From Prorocentrum cordatum (Eukaryota > Sar > Dinophyceae > Prorocentrales > Prorocentraceae): a stretch of 64,000 nt of DNA. The stretch covers positions 166,097-230,096 of the forward strand of contig CAUYUJ010014616.1 of assembly GCA_963575745.1 (NCBI GenBank). The letters run 5' to 3'. A model generated the notes under the pieces. It ran no database searches. It had not been told where the DNA came from and worked only from the letters and a program-made list of their open reading frames with translations. Both the position numbers and the translations under genes were made by a program. Of this stretch, positions 41,291 to 52,689 are shown one piece after another. Each line of letters starts with the position of its first letter. Position 1 is the first letter of the stretch.

Positions 41291-42600
41291 ACGTCATTCA
41301 CGCCAGGCGAAAGAACACTCTGTTGAACATCGCCTCCAGGCACAAGGACGTACATCACTGCTGCTTGCCCTCCAACGTGCCCAACAACTTCGAGCATCGC
41401 GCTCGAGAGCTCTTTTCGGTGCCGCCCCGTACGTCCTGGCCCCGCAGTTCGATTGAAAAACCTCACCACTGCCGTCGCGAAATAATGATGGTATGGACCC
41501 ACCGCGACTGTGACTCGCGCCATGGCCTACTGCCACCAGCTTGCGTGTCGGACGGACCCGACGTGCTGGAACACTGGTGACCGCGGTGTCTATGTCGTTC
41601 AGCATGCTGAACTCTCTGCAATGCTTCTGCAATGGCTTGACGATCTCCGCCGTTTGAGTGCCCTGTCGAATGTCCCGCGCCAACGCCGCCCACACCTGCG
41701 CGAATGGTGCGCCCGTGGTCTCGGTGTTGCCGTCCGCCTTCCGCCGCCAGGCCTCTGGATGACAGGCCGCGCCTGCCACCTGGGGCGGCCCAAATGAATT
41801 TGCGCGCTGCGTTTGCGAGGAGCCTGACGGAGACCGCGCCAAGTAGCTCGCGAAACTCGGCGGCGCTGCTGAAGGCCAACCGCGCAAAAATGGCACAAAC
41901 AACCCCGGACGCGCCGCCGTTGCTTTTCCCCTCCGGTTGCGCCTGGCCGAGCAACTCCTCGCCGGCGTGGGCTCTTGCGCTCTGGGGCCTGAGGCGTCGC
42001 CCGCGGCGGGCGCTGCCTGCGTCCATGACGGCGCGACATCCATTTGCTGGTGGAAGGGAAAACGGGCTAAGATGAGACCTAAGATGCACCTACAGCTCGG
42101 CCAAAACGCCTGCAGAGAAAGAGCACAGTCGGCAAGTTAGCGATGATGTGGTCCGAAATGCAGCTCGAGTCTAAATCCAATTCGCGTGGCGCTAACCCCT
42201 GACCATACTCCCACACAGATGACGTTGGACACCCTCAAGATGTTCAATAACCGCCAGACACACACAGCACTGGTTAGTCACCGTGACGACATTAGCTAGA
42301 GATCGAGACCCATGATGGCTAACCAGATGGTTGTGAACGGCTCGTGTGTCCGGTAGTGCCTCCCGCGTGCCTCACCAGACTCACTCACGCTCGTGCAGGA
42401 ATGCATAGCCTCAACCCCCGCACCTCCCCCAATCGGAGCACCAGAAGCAGACGAGCTCCCAGGGAGAAGGAATTGGACCGACAGCGCAACAGTGCAAAAT
42501 TGGTGCGCGTCATAGTTCCAAGATTCTGCAGCGCAGTCCGGGTCAGCAACCAAGTATTATAAGTAAGGACCATTCAGCCGCTCAAGTAAAGTTACCCTCC
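41291..42600 (-). pseudogene. Possible extension of the minus-strand retroelement fragment
   Basis: Minus-strand frames with protein-like pieces (FAQVWAALARDIRQGTQTAE, then LNDIDTAVTSV near 41,590-41,700; TTIWLAIMGLDL near 42,300) lie downstream of the 42.6-43.0 kb fragment. Frames change repeatedly. Probably the eroded C-terminal part of the same element; no motif is diagnostic. Confidence 0.3.
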
Positions 42601-42603
42601 ACT

Positions 42604-43014
42604 TCAATCATGTTGACACTGACCACGTGGAAACATGGAGGCATTCCAAAAGTCAAGACGACGGATGCGAATTTCCCGATCAGGGGGTGCGAGACGCCAC
42701 CGCCCGATAACAGACTCTGAGGAACAGCTCTTGGGGTGGGCCTCTGATGTCGAATCGACAGCCTGGCCAAGCATGGCTTTCCGAGCATGCTGCGCAACAG
42801 CAGCCTGGAGCCTGTGTGCCCGTTGCGCAGTCGGGAAGAACGCCTCGACCCCATAAAGAGCCGCACTAGCTTCTTCTGAACTCAACAAGCAGCGACGCGG
42901 ACGATCCGGGACGCCTCGAGGTGTCCAGAACCCACCAATATGATACCACGCTTGACGGACAACGCTCATACGGGCTTTGAACTCGTACTCGCAGGTGGTG
43001 GGGTTGCTGGACAT
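42604..43014 (-). pseudogene. Non-LTR retrotransposon post-RT fragment
   Basis: The minus-strand frame reads EYEFKARMSVVRQAWYHIGG, then FWTPRGVPDRPRRCLLSSEE, SAALYGVEAFFPTAQRAHRL, AQHARKAMLGQAV, RWRLAPPDREIRIRRLDFWN. The succession (an H/F-x-x-G-x-F-W turn, an RR..L segment, A-x-L-x-G-V-E-A-F, ARKAMLGxA, then a basic RxRRLxFW motif) corresponds to the thumb/post-RT region of LINE elements as I know it from dinoflagellate sequences. The RT core upstream (above 43,014 on the minus strand) is missing and replaced by a GGGA tract. Confidence 0.6.
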
Positions 43015-43042
43015 CCGGGCTCCGAGACTCTTGGCGATCCGA

Positions 43043-43300
43043 ACTGGCTTCCCTCCCTCCCTCCCTCCCTCCTCTCCCTCCTCCCCTCCATCCCCCCCCC
43101 CCCCCGGGAGGGAGGAGGGAGAGGGGGGGAGGAGGAGGGAGAGGAGGGGGGAGGGAGGGAGGGAGGGAGGGAGGTAAGAGAGGGAGGAGGAAGGAGGGAG
43201 GAGAGGGAGAAAAATGAGGGTGGGATAGGAGGGAGGGAGGGAGGGAGATGGGGGGAGGGAGGGAGGGAGAGAAAGGGGGGAGGGGAGGATAGGATAAGAT
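43043..43300. repeat. CCCT then GGGA inverted mirror tract
   Basis: CCCTCC units (43,050-43,100) meet GGGAGG units (43,110-43,300) through a C14-GGG centre near 43,105, giving a long potential hairpin of homopyrimidine against homopurine. Confidence 0.9.
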
Positions 43301-43309
43301 AGGGCCGTG

Positions 43310-44072
43310 GGGCGCCAGTCCGTGTCAACTCTACAGACTGCAAGCTACCATCTGAGCAAGCATGCCGCAGAGAAAGGCGGCGCCTGGGTTCTCCGTGTGG
43401 AGGGCTATCATGACACGCCGCACGCGCGCTGATCGGCGCCCGAAAAGGGGCCGACACTGGCCTGGCGGCGGGCCCAGCAGGCGCGCAGCCTTGAGGCTGC
43501 CGCCCACGGCGCCGCCCCCACCTACCTGCCTGGACGGTGCCGCCCAATTCCCTTACCTGGCGGGCGAGGACGAGGGGGTGCGATGGCTGGCCCCGCTTCG
43601 GGAGCCGAAGGAAAATAGACGGGAGATGGGCGAGCAGCAGCAGCAGGAGAGGAGGAAGGAGGCTCAAGGCCAGGAGGAGCGGGGATCGCAGCAGGAAAAA
43701 GAGTGAAGGGGGTGGACGTTTCAGCCAGTCCCGAAACCCGCTGCGCAGCCGATTCGCTCAGCAAGCCTCGTCTCAGGAGCCTCTGAGCGTGGCGACTGGA
43801 ACTCCAATCAGAGCACGCCCCCAAGGGAACAGAAAAACTGCTAGAACCAGGAGCCTGCTCGAAACTATCACTTGAACGAGCCTCCAGGTCAGGCGCCATT
43901 CTGGCAGGCCTAGTGGGAGAGAGCCCGCGGAGACCTCTGGTGACCCCCATTTCGGAAGCAACTCTAAGTAGCACCTGACCTGGTGTTTCTACGCCAGGGG
44001 CCCTGACTACTTCACAAGATCCTGGTGCCGCTGCCGTCGCTATTTCACTGGATCCCGAAGCCGCTGCCGTCA
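43310..44072 (-). CDS. Possible disordered coding fragment
   Basis: A minus-strand frame is open for more than 280 codons (44,385 to 43,522). It includes short repeats (IVTAAASGSSEIATAAAPGS), then VASEMGVTRGLRGLSPTRPA and a Pro/Ser-rich end with AAIPAPPGLEPPSSSP. The segment 44,000-44,090 repeats a roughly 33-bp unit at DNA level. It may belong with the frame at 44,073-44,411 after a frame change. No family is recognised. Confidence 0.3.
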
Positions 44073-44411
44073 CTATTTCGCAAGGTCCAACAGCCTCTGA
44101 GCCTCCCTCACCAGGACGCCTCGGGGGGCCCCTCCGATCGTTTTCTCCGCCCCCTGCTCCACCAACGCCTCGCGGATGGCCTTGAGAAGGACCACCCCGT
44201 CGTTCGTCGTCGTATCCAGCAGGAACTGGATCTTCACCTGCTCGTCCTGCTTGGCGTTCTTGGTCTTGAGCCTCTGCACGCGGCAGTATCGCACCATCTC
44301 GTGGAGCTCGTTCGGCGAAGCGGACTTCCTCTCCAACTTGGCCGGAAACACGGAAATGAAACCAACGATGAGACGGGAACGCCATTGTGGAAGAGCCGGA
44401 AGTGCGGACAT
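44073..44411 (-). CDS. Possible helical coding fragment
   Basis: This minus-strand frame has ordinary protein composition: KLERKSASPNELHEMVRYCR, then VQRLKTKNAKQDEQVKIQFL, LLKAIREALVEQGAEKTIGG, and VLVREAQRLLDLAK before the stop. Helix-rich and basic, it would suit an RNA-binding ORF1-type segment or a host exon. The upstream limit lies at element X copy D, which may have interrupted it. Unrecognised. Confidence 0.35.
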   Translation of the reverse strand: MSALPALPQWRSRLIVGFISVFPAKLERKSASPNELHEMVRYCRVQRLKTKNAKQDEQVKIQFLLDTTTNDGVVLLKAIREALVEQGAEKTIGGAPRGVLVREAQRLLDLAK

Positions 44412-44780
44412 TCAGCTAATCATGAAGCGAGACCGCCTTTCTGAAAGATCGACAACCAAACTTTTGGAAAACGCACCAACAATCACAAACGATACAGGAA
44501 AGCCAGCGCTGTAGCGGGAACACGATTTGGAACATCCGCAACAAAGTAATGAGGTCAGCGCTGCGGCGGGACTTGATTTGGAAGGACCGAGGGCCAAAAC
44601 ATTCAGTCAACGCTGTAGCGGGAACGCCAATCCAGAAACACCGAAAACGTTCCGATTGGAACAACCAAATCTGATTGCTCACATATGTAAAAGACAATCT
44701 GCGGAGGGGGGCAGGCCACGACCTCGGCGTCGTCGGGGGAGGGAGGAACATAGTATTTACATGGTAGAATTGTAGATGAG
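44345..44780 (+). mobile_element. Element X, copy D (5' box not found)
   Basis: Several diverged 52-bp units (CGCTGTAGCGGGAACACGAT, then TTGGAACATCC; later CAACGCTGTAGCGGGAACGC) followed by the tail: ATATGTAAAAGACAATC, TGCGGAGGGGGG, ATAGTATTTACATGGTAG, AATTGTAGATGAGGG. A GGGA tract begins immediately after. The most diverged copy. Confidence 0.65.
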
Positions 44781-44819
44781 GGAGGGAGGGAGGGGGGGGG
44801 GGAGGGAGAGGAAGGACGG

Positions 44820-45030
44820 TGGGTCCCTCCGTCCCTCGAAGACCCCCGACGTCATGATTTTGTTCATTGCGTCGAACCCGACTGGTCTGGACCCATCCCC
44901 CGGGGTCGGTTCTTCATCCCGAGCCGCTTTTTGAACGCCCCGAGGCCTGCTAAAAATCCCCAAATGCCGAAAATAGAGGAACACCCTCCGTCATGATTTT
45001 TTCATGGCTCGAGAGGTTCTGGGCTCGGGC
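44820..45030. mobile_element. Family G repeat, copy 1
   Basis: Shares with 54,990-55,200 the blocks AGACCCCCGACGTC, then GATTTTtTCA, GGTCTGGACCC, CCCCGGG, then GAGtCGcTTTTTGA, CGaGGCC, GAAAATAG and CCgTCaTGATTTTTTCA. The two GTCGTGATTTTTTCACGAC-like palindromes suggest inverted-repeat ends. Confidence 0.6.
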
Positions 45031-45254
45031 CTCTTGGGCGCCTCTTGGGGCCTCCTGGGGACCTCTACGACTGGATACCTGGTTAGTGCATGGTGGCAAC
45101 CCCTGGACTATAACCTTCCCAGGTTCCGGGGGGAGGTACGCGACCCCTGGTACGAACCCGTGGCGCGTCTCTGACACGTCCACGGCATGCGACGTCCCAT
45201 GGCACGTCCCCTGGCAAGGGGGCCGCTGGATTGAGATGGGGAGGGCGAAGGGAG

Positions 45255-45512
45255 GGAGGTGATGATGATGTTGATGCTGCTGCTGATGCTGATGATGATG
45301 ATGATGCTGATGTTGATGCTGATGCTGCTGCTGATAATGATGCTGATGATGATGATGATGACGATGACGATGACGATTATGATGACAATGACAATGATGA
45401 TGCTGATGCTGACGCTGATGCTGCTGATGATGCTGAGGATGATGATGGTGGCGAAATTATGATGCTGATGATGACGATGATGCTGCTGCTGATGATGATG
45501 ATGATGCTGATT

Positions 45513-45587
<75 letters not shown>

Positions 45588-45722
45588 CTGATGATGATGA
45601 TGATGCTGATGATGCTGATGTTGCTGATGTTGCTGATGCTGATGCTGATGCTGATGCTAATGCAGATGCTGCTACTGCTGAGGAGGAGGAGGAGGAGGAG
45701 GAGGAGGAGGTGGAGGAGGAGG
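45255..45722. repeat. Compound GAT/GCT/GAC array ending in GGA
   Basis: Trinucleotide tract with GATGCT hexamers at 45,258-45,340 and 45,600-45,660 and nearly pure GAT at 45,495-45,590. Confidence 0.95.
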
Positions 45723-46177
45723 CCTCCCAACGGCAAAGGGGGCCGCGGCCGGCCGCCGCCGGGCGGCCGCGGCTCCTCCCAGGCGGCCCTCAGCGCGGCC
45801 AGCGCGGCGGCGGGCGGCGGCTCTGGGGGAGGGCGCGCCGTCGGGGCCGCCTGGGCCTGCGGCCGCCGGGCGGGGCGGGCGAGTCGACACAGCCCCAGCA
45901 CGGTCAGATGTCCTCCTCCGATAAGACGAAGCCGAGGCGGGGATACTTTCGCGTGGGAACAAGTCGGGGATCTCTGAGATGCGGTGGCTCTGGAGGATGT
46001 CTCGGGCGCCCGGGCCTTCTCAGAGCGTTCCGGAACGCTCTGGATCGGATTGTCAGTCGGACCTGGGCAAGAAGAACGTTCTTCAAGAGCATGAGACTGG
46101 CGAACCCCATGCGAACCCAAAGCGGTCCTCATGTCCTTACTTCAGCGCCTTGGCTGTAGAGCCCCAAGCCAGCACTA
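45723..46177. other. GC-rich sequence with one palindrome
   Basis: CAGAGCGTTCCGGAACGCTC, then TGG (46,019-46,041), is the same palindromic word as at 29.55 kb. The rest is unassigned GC-rich DNA. Confidence 0.5.
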
Positions 46178-46225
<48 letters not shown>

Positions 46226-46226
46226 T
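46178..46226. repeat. GTC/CGT trinucleotide array
   Basis: About 16 nearly pure GTC units. Confidence 0.95.
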
Positions 46227-47690
46227 TCGTGGGCTGGTTCGCTCTCCACCCTTGGGGCTCCCGTGCGCCCTCTCGATTGCGAGAGGGGGGCCTCCCACAG
46301 CCCCCTCTCGGTTGCAGGGGGGGCGGGGGGGGGGAATAGACCTCGACATTTAGACGCCCAGTCTGGGAACCTTAGTGGAGCCACTCGCTCCACTCGTGCG
46401 TCGATGCTGCGTCGAGCGTCCGTCGACTTGTGTCGAACTAGAATAGAATTCTAGTCGGACTTGAGTCGTCGCGTCGTGGGAAGATCGCACGGGGAGGTCT
46501 ATGACCGTCCCCAGCCTCTGGGAGCCCTCGCAGGGCCCTGGGGCCGTCCGAAAAAGATTCGCGATGGGCATGGGTCGGGACTTCTAGGGCGGGGGGGGGG
46601 CGGGGAGCAAGGGGAGGAGGGAGGGGGGAGGGAAGCGGAGGGAGCGAGGGAGGAGGGCGGATCCAAGGAGCGATGGAGGAGGCGGATGGGGGGAGGGGGG
46701 CGGAGGCGGAGGGAACGAGGGGGGGGCGGGGGCGGTGGTGTACTCAGAGGAGAAGCGCCATGAGCAGGTCCAGGGCAACTCGGGCCAGATATGACCTCGC
46801 GCCTAGGCGCAGATTTCAGGACCCCCAACATGATCGCCCAAAGAGTGTTCTAAGAGAGCCAACCAGAGGCCCAGGGGATCAATGGGTTTCATGCCCCAAG
46901 ATAGGCCCGAGGTGGCCCAAGATGTTACCAGACAGCCCCCAAGAGGCCCTCCGCCATGTAGGAGGAACGAACCATTCAAAGTCATGATGTGCTTGAGTGA
47001 TGTTTGCCTCTGGTCTTCCCAGTATGATTCTCACACTGATTCAAGCATGCTTTTGTTCGGAGCTGGGGCGTCATGGGGACGCAAGGCAGCCCACGCACAC
47101 AGTAAAGCAGCCGAAATCGCTCGAAATCCTCACATGTGGATGCAGATGCAACGACGCGGGGGTCACCCGCGCCCGGGCCCCTGGAGGGCTGTCGGGCTCG
47201 CTGAACAGCACGTGAGACGCAAACGCGATCAGAAACAAGACGACGCGGCCTGCTTACCGACCTCTCCAGGCTGTGCCCCCAACGGCTAGTTGACCGAACG
47301 TGGGCGCCTGGAGGCACCAGGTGGTACGATCAATGTGAAACAGATGCGATGGAAAAACAGAGCTGTGCAAAACGAAGACGACGACGACCACCACGACTAC
47401 GACAGGGAGGGCGGAACGAGGGGAAAGCGTGCAAAGGGAGCGCAGGGGATGGATATGGTATCGAAGTGTGCCGAACAAGGAAGAGAATGCCCCGCCAGAC
47501 AAGTGTCCACGTCGCCTGTAACCTGAAGAGAGGGCTGCCCAAGATGGCTCCGAGCGGGTCCCAAGCAAGTCTCAAGGGGGCTCCGAAGACTCCGAGAAGC
47601 GCCCCAGGATAGGCCCACGGGAGCCCAACAGCGGTCCAGGAACGAGGATCAATGCGTGGCATGTCCCAAGATGGTCCTAGACGATCCCAA
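46227..47690. other. No recognisable gene
   Basis: Contains a short palindrome CTAGAATAGAATTCTAG (about 46,438), a GGGA/GGAG tract (46,590-46,735), and degenerate CCAAGAGGCCC words (46,850-46,960; 47,540-47,690). No RNA gene or domain-like frame was found. Confidence 0.45.
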
Positions 47691-48060
47691 GCTATTTCCA
47701 CGAGGCGATCCTTGCCAAACCTCAACTTTTTGCCCCCGTGGGCCTCCAAGACCAATCAACTGGCTCCCCTAGCCGGCCCCCGGGAAAACTGAAGTCGGCA
47801 CACCCCTCACCCACTTCGTTCCTCGTGGGCTGAAAGGAGCCGTCGGATGGCCCGTCAAGACGGCCCAGAAGAACTTCAACTCGGCACACTGCTCGCTTCC
47901 TCAAGCTCGTGCCCCTTGGACCGCCAGAGACACCCTGTCGGCCCCTCAAGACTCCTTAAGAGAACCTCAAATTGAAACACCCATCACGCATGCTGTTCCC
48001 CCTGGGCCACAAAGGGCCCTGAGCTGGCCTTCAAGATGGCTCAACACGATCTCCAATCCC
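47691..48060. repeat. Degenerate 85-90-bp tandem repeat
   Basis: ACTTCAAcTCGGCACAC-type words at about 47,789, 47,873 and 47,962 with CTCGTGGGC or CTCGTGCCCC and TCAAGAcGGC words at matching offsets. About four highly diverged units. Confidence 0.6.
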
Positions 48061-48745
48061 ACCAGCCCTCTGGGGATAGGTGGTCTAGGGAGGCTCCTCT
48101 TCCACCCTCCTTCTTCCCTTTCGGGGAAAGGTCTATATCACTGGTCACTATTGATATGCACCCCCTCTCCCCCAGGCGACCGGCAGCCAACAAGAAACAA
48201 TAATGACCCCATGAGGACCCCCCCAAAACTATTCTTGTCAAGCAATACAACGTACACTTGGGGGCAACATCTGGAGACATGTTTGTGAGGCCCGTGAACA
48301 TTGTATTGATTTTTGGCAGGGACATCGGGGGTGTCAACATATTGCCTGCTGTGCGCAGGGCTACGATCCCGGACAAACGCAATACAAAATGCACATCGCG
48401 GCTAAACCTGAATCATGCGCGACCATCCCACGATCCCTGTCAAGTGGTTTTTGACAGGGAGAGCGGGGGTGCTCGTATGGCCTGCTGTGCGCAGGCCCAC
48501 CAGACACAATGATGGGAATTGGTCTTCGACGAGGATGGTTGGGGCCCGATGTGTGCTGTCGTGTGCACAGGCGCACCTGACACTCTCTGCACGTGCCCCG
48601 AACGTGGTGCACCTTGCGCGGCTGGAGTATGCGGCACACCTGGCGCACGCGGAGGCACGTGGCGCATCTGGCGCATCAGGCGTGCCTGGCACACTGAGAA
48701 CCCCTGAGTGCAAACATTGTTTGGGGAACTAAGAACCAGATAATA
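48061..48745. repeat. Diverged direct repeats around CCTGCTGTGCGCAGG
   Basis: TTTTTGgCAGGGA, then CGGGGGTG and TTGCCTGCTGTGCGCAGG, occurs near 48,310-48,360 and, with changes, near 48,450-48,497, offset about 137 bp; a third partial unit is near 48,550. No gene is recognised. Confidence 0.6.
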
Positions 48746-48750
48746 TATGT

Positions 48751-48783
48751 ATATGTGCATATATATATATATATATATATATG
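48751..48783. repeat. AT dinucleotide run
   Basis: GTATATGTGCATATATATAT, then pure AT units. Confidence 0.9.
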
Positions 48784-49079
48784 CCGTGCCTTCCGTTTTC
48801 GCATGTGTAGCTGATGTAGGCTTTAACTACCTCGCCTCCCACACGAGCTAAACAACCTGATGCAGCAAGAGAGGTGGTCAGATTGAGGAGGGGGAGGAGC
48901 GGTAAGCTGAGCCAGAGCTGAATGGACGCTGCGCTGAATCAGCCAGAGCCTGTGCAATGTAAACAAGGAGTAGGAGGCGGAAGCGGTGGCGGAAGACCCC
49001 CCCTTCCCCCCTTTCGTCCCCCTTCCGAAACTGCCCTCCGACAACCTCAAACCTCTTGGGACGGATACCGCTGCTCCCT

Positions 49080-49690
49080 GGACCTCTCCCTGCAATGCGG
49101 GTGCAGACAGCACCACGAGTTTGAACCGACACGACTCGCGCCAGCAGCGCGTCAATGTGCAATACGAGGTGCGCGCAGGAAACCGGGTGCTCCCATCGCG
49201 ACGGGGGCAGCAGCACCACGGCGACACGGAGCATGTCAGCACGACTGGTATTGTGACTCGGGGGTGGCGACGCTGAGCCACACATGGGAGGGATGGGGCA
49301 GGAACATCCGCCGACCCTGTCGGCGTGTGTGAGGGGTTTCTCCGTTCGAGTCGGGCTCCGTTCCCTTTTTGTTGAAGCAGGGTCGCGTCGGGTCGAGTGC
49401 GGGGAGGGAAACTCACCTTTTCCATCTCCCCGCCACCCCTGGCGCAGTGCGCGGTACGCCAGCTGGTCATCGCTCGGACGTCCATTTTCTGAGTTTTTTT
49501 TGGTTTCGTGCGTGGTTTTTTCGCCAAATGATGAAGGATGCTCCTCGATGGTCCTCGCCGAGGAAAAAACGCACACGTCCGAGCGATGCCAAGCCAGGGG
49601 CGGGGGCGGCCCGTGCACCCACCTCCCCACCAGAGGGGGGGGGTGCGAAGCCCCCGTGGACGGGACGGGGTGGGCACCGGCGGGCACCGT
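49080..49690. repeat. Duplicated block, left copy
   Basis: CAGCACCACGGCGACACGGA, GGAACATCCGCCGACCCTGT and GTGAGGGGTTTCTCcGTTCG recur at 50,650-50,960. The following CACCTCCCCACCAgAGGGGG and GACGGGGTGGGCACC recur at 51,300-51,390. Family D copy 3 sits inside this copy and is absent from the right copy at the corresponding place. Confidence 0.75.
49468..49588. mobile_element. Family D inverted-repeat element, copy 3
   Basis: CATCGCTCGGACGTCCATTT at the left, GCACACGTCCGAGCGATG at the right. Interior: ATGATGAAGGATGCTCCTCG, then ATGGTCCTCGCCGAGGA. Confidence 0.9.
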
Positions 49691-49739
49691 GAGTCTTGCA
49701 AAAAAAACCTTAGGTGTGCACTGTAGACCTACCGAAACC

Positions 49740-50640
49740 AACTCAACTACACCAAGTGGCTTCCACCCTGTACTCCTCCTCCTCCTCCTCCTTCTCCTCC
49801 GCTTCCTCCCCCCACTACTAGCCCTTTCGATCAGGGTCGGCGGCACCGGCCGTCAGGCCTCTCCAATACACCAAGTGGCTTCCGCCCTGTGCGACGGCAT
49901 TCAACATTCGTGGAACGTTTCAAAAGCTACTCCCACTCATCTCAAGTGTGGGCCGTGATCGGGACTTGCATCTCCTGCCAGCCGTCCAGTGTCCCCGCGT
50001 AGACTTCAGCGAATTCGTGGAACTTCGGGAGGATTGCAGGACCTCGGAGAACAATACGAATGAGAGCAACGACACGGACGCTACGCGCGTGACTCCCGTG
50101 AGCGGTACGATTGCGAGCAGCAGCGCGAGTCTTACCAGCACGACTGGGACTAGCAGCGCGTCGGTGAGCATTGCTAGTGGGGCGTCGGGGGTTCTGTGCC
50201 ACTTGGGGGATTGGGGCTTTGAGCCGCGCGGTGTGGGGTGGGTGGGGACGGGCGGTGCGTCCGAGGGATTCGTGATGTTTTTTGAAATGCTTCTGGGGGA
50301 ACATGAGCGAAGTGTTCGACGGGGGCGTGACGCCGCGAGGTGGCGGCAGCTGCGGTGTGACTCCCCGCCTGTGGACCCCCCCGCTCCTCTTGAGTGGGTC
50401 CCTCTAGGGAGGGGTGGGAAGAATCGGGACCAGAGCAAACATAGGGCTCGGCAGCGGGCCGGGAGCACTAGCCACCACAAGCCGATGTCACCCGACCGCG
50501 CTGGAGACCACCATAAGGCTTTCACTGACGACCATGTGGGGCTGGGACGGGTGGGACAGATTTCATGAAACTTACTGGCTTCACGGGAATCAGCAGCTCC
50601 ACGGCGACCAGGAGAATCGTACTGTGATCAGCACGACTTG
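49740..50640. other. Unassigned, with a Thr/Ser-rich open frame
   Basis: A plus-strand frame (about 50,040-50,200) reads NNTNESNDTDATRVTPVSGT, then IASSSASLTSTTGTSSASVS. It consists of short ACGAG/CAGCAC words, so it looks like a degenerate repeat rather than a gene. Confidence 0.4.
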
Positions 50641-50649
50641 AGCCAGGAT

Positions 50650-51480
50650 GACGTCGTTGCGCAGCGCGGGTGCAAAAAACACCACGAATTGGAACAGGCA
50701 CCACAACTGTTACCGCTGTTGCCAATACGTCTGGGGCTGGCCACGCGGCGATGGGCAATACGAGTGCGCGCAGCAGCACGGGTGTTACCATAACGACAGG
50801 GGACAGCAACACCACGGCGACATGGAGCATACCAACACGACTGGGATTGTGACTCCGGGGTGGGAATGTTGGGCCACGTGGGAGGGATGGGGATGGAACA
50901 TCCGCCGACCCTGTCGGCGTGTGAGGGGTTTCTCTGTTCGAGTTGGGTTCCTTTGAAACCTGTGATCGAGAGAAGAACTTAGCAATGTGGTAATCATATC
51001 GAAGGGAAGCCCTTTCCCTTTAAACCCTTCTCGTTGGGGGGGGGAGGTCAGATACGCATCCCCCCCTGGGGGTCTCCCTGGGGGGGGGGTCCGACGGGGG
51101 TGGTGGAGGGCGGGGGGGGGGCGTCTTCCGCCTCCTCCTCATGCGGCTCCTCCTCCTCCTCCTCCTCCACCTCCTCCTCCTTCTACCTCGTCGCGGTCGG
51201 CGTCGTCGTCTTCAGGGTCGGCGGCACTGGCCGTAAGTCCTTCGCAATCACCGTTCCCCAACTCCCCACCACCCCTGGCGTAGTGCGCGCGGCACCGGGG
51301 GGCGGCCCGTCCACCCACCTCCCCACCACAGGGGGGGTGCGTAGTCCCTGTGGACGCGACGGGGTGGGCACCCGAAGGCACCGGCGGCCTTTCAAACAGC
51401 AAACGTGGGCAACGCAGGCCACCGCAACCAACGGAGGTGCACCATAACTTGGCCCTTCACCCTATATGACGCCATTCTAC
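50650..51480. repeat. Duplicated block, right copy
   Basis: Second copy of the 49.08-49.69 kb block, without the family D insertion and with a CTC array (51,130-51,185) between its two halves. Confidence 0.7.
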
Positions 51481-51634
51481 AATCATTGAACTTTTCAACT
51501 TGACACTTCAACCTCTCTCCAACTGTGGCGACGAGGGCCTTCCAGGAGGCCCAAGCAGGCGGAAACGAGAGAAGGTTAGCTGAACCGTTGCCTTTTCCTC
51601 CCCTGACCTCCCCCTTCCTCTCCCCATCCTCGAG

Positions 51635-51720
51635 GCCTCCTCGATGGGTCCGAGTAGATGGGGTCGGAGGATCGCGCCGCATCGCCCATGCATCGCCCGT
51701 TCATCGGCGACGCCGCATCG
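51635..51720. mobile_element. Family E, single arm
   Basis: GAGTAGATGGGGTCGGAGGA, then TCGCGCCGCATCGCCCATG, matches the left arm of family E. The right arm is not found. Confidence 0.65.
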
Positions 51721-51739
51721 CGGGGAGAAACTCGCGCTC

Positions 51740-51905
51740 CGCATCGAGCCGCATCACTCCGACCGCGTTTGCTCGGACACAATCTGGGAGGGCGGGGCTC
51801 CAACGGCGCGATCACTCCGATCACTCCGTGACTGGCGATGCGGCGCGATCACTCCGACCGCATTTGCTCGGACACAATCTGGGAGGGCTTGGCTCCAACG
51901 GCCGC
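51740..51905. repeat. 97-bp direct repeat, two copies
   Basis: GATCACTCCGACCGCgTTTG, then CTCGGACACAATCTGGGAGG and GCTCCAACGGC, occurs at about 51,748 and 51,846. Confidence 0.85.
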
Positions 51906-52020
51906 CCTTCGACCTCTCCCCTTCCCTCCCCCTTCCCTCCCCCTCCAACGGCCGCCACCATCCCCGTCCCTCATCCCGGTCCCTTCCCCTTCCCTCCTCC
52001 TCCAGCGACCGCCAACGGCG

Positions 52021-52114
<94 letters not shown>

Positions 52115-52395
52115 CCATTACCATCATCACCACCATCACCACCATCACCACCATCATCACCACCATCACCACCATCACCATCATCACCATCGGCATCATC
52201 AGCACCATCATCATCATCAGCAGCATCAGCATCAGCATCAGCATCAGCATCAGCATCAGCATCAGCATCATCATCATCATCACCATTGATCACCATCACC
52301 ATCACCATCACCATCACCATCACTAGCATCAGCATCAGCATCAGCATCAGCATCAGCATCAGCATCAGCAGCAGCAGCATCAGCATCAGCATCAG

Positions 52396-52452
<57 letters not shown>
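52021..52452. repeat. ATC/ACC/AGC trinucleotide array
   Basis: Pure ATC (52,021-52,110), ACC-rich (52,110-52,200), ATCAGC hexamers (52,215-52,270 and 52,320-52,400), ATC to 52,452. This is the opposite strand orientation to most GAT arrays. Confidence 0.95.
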
Positions 52453-52453
<1 letters not shown>

Positions 52454-52689
52454 TCCATAACCAGTACCACCAGCAACACCACCAACAGCACCACCACCAC
52501 CACGATCATGCTCGTCACCGCCACCACCATCGTCGGCACTGGGGGGGGGGGAACTGGGAGCCTGGTGACGCCTGGGGCGTCCGCTCCAGGCGTCGCAGGT
52601 TGTTCATGCAACAGTAAAAGGCAGGAGCAGGGCGGCGACAACAACAGAGAGACCGATCGAGGAAGCGACCGCCCTGACCTCCCTTGGCT

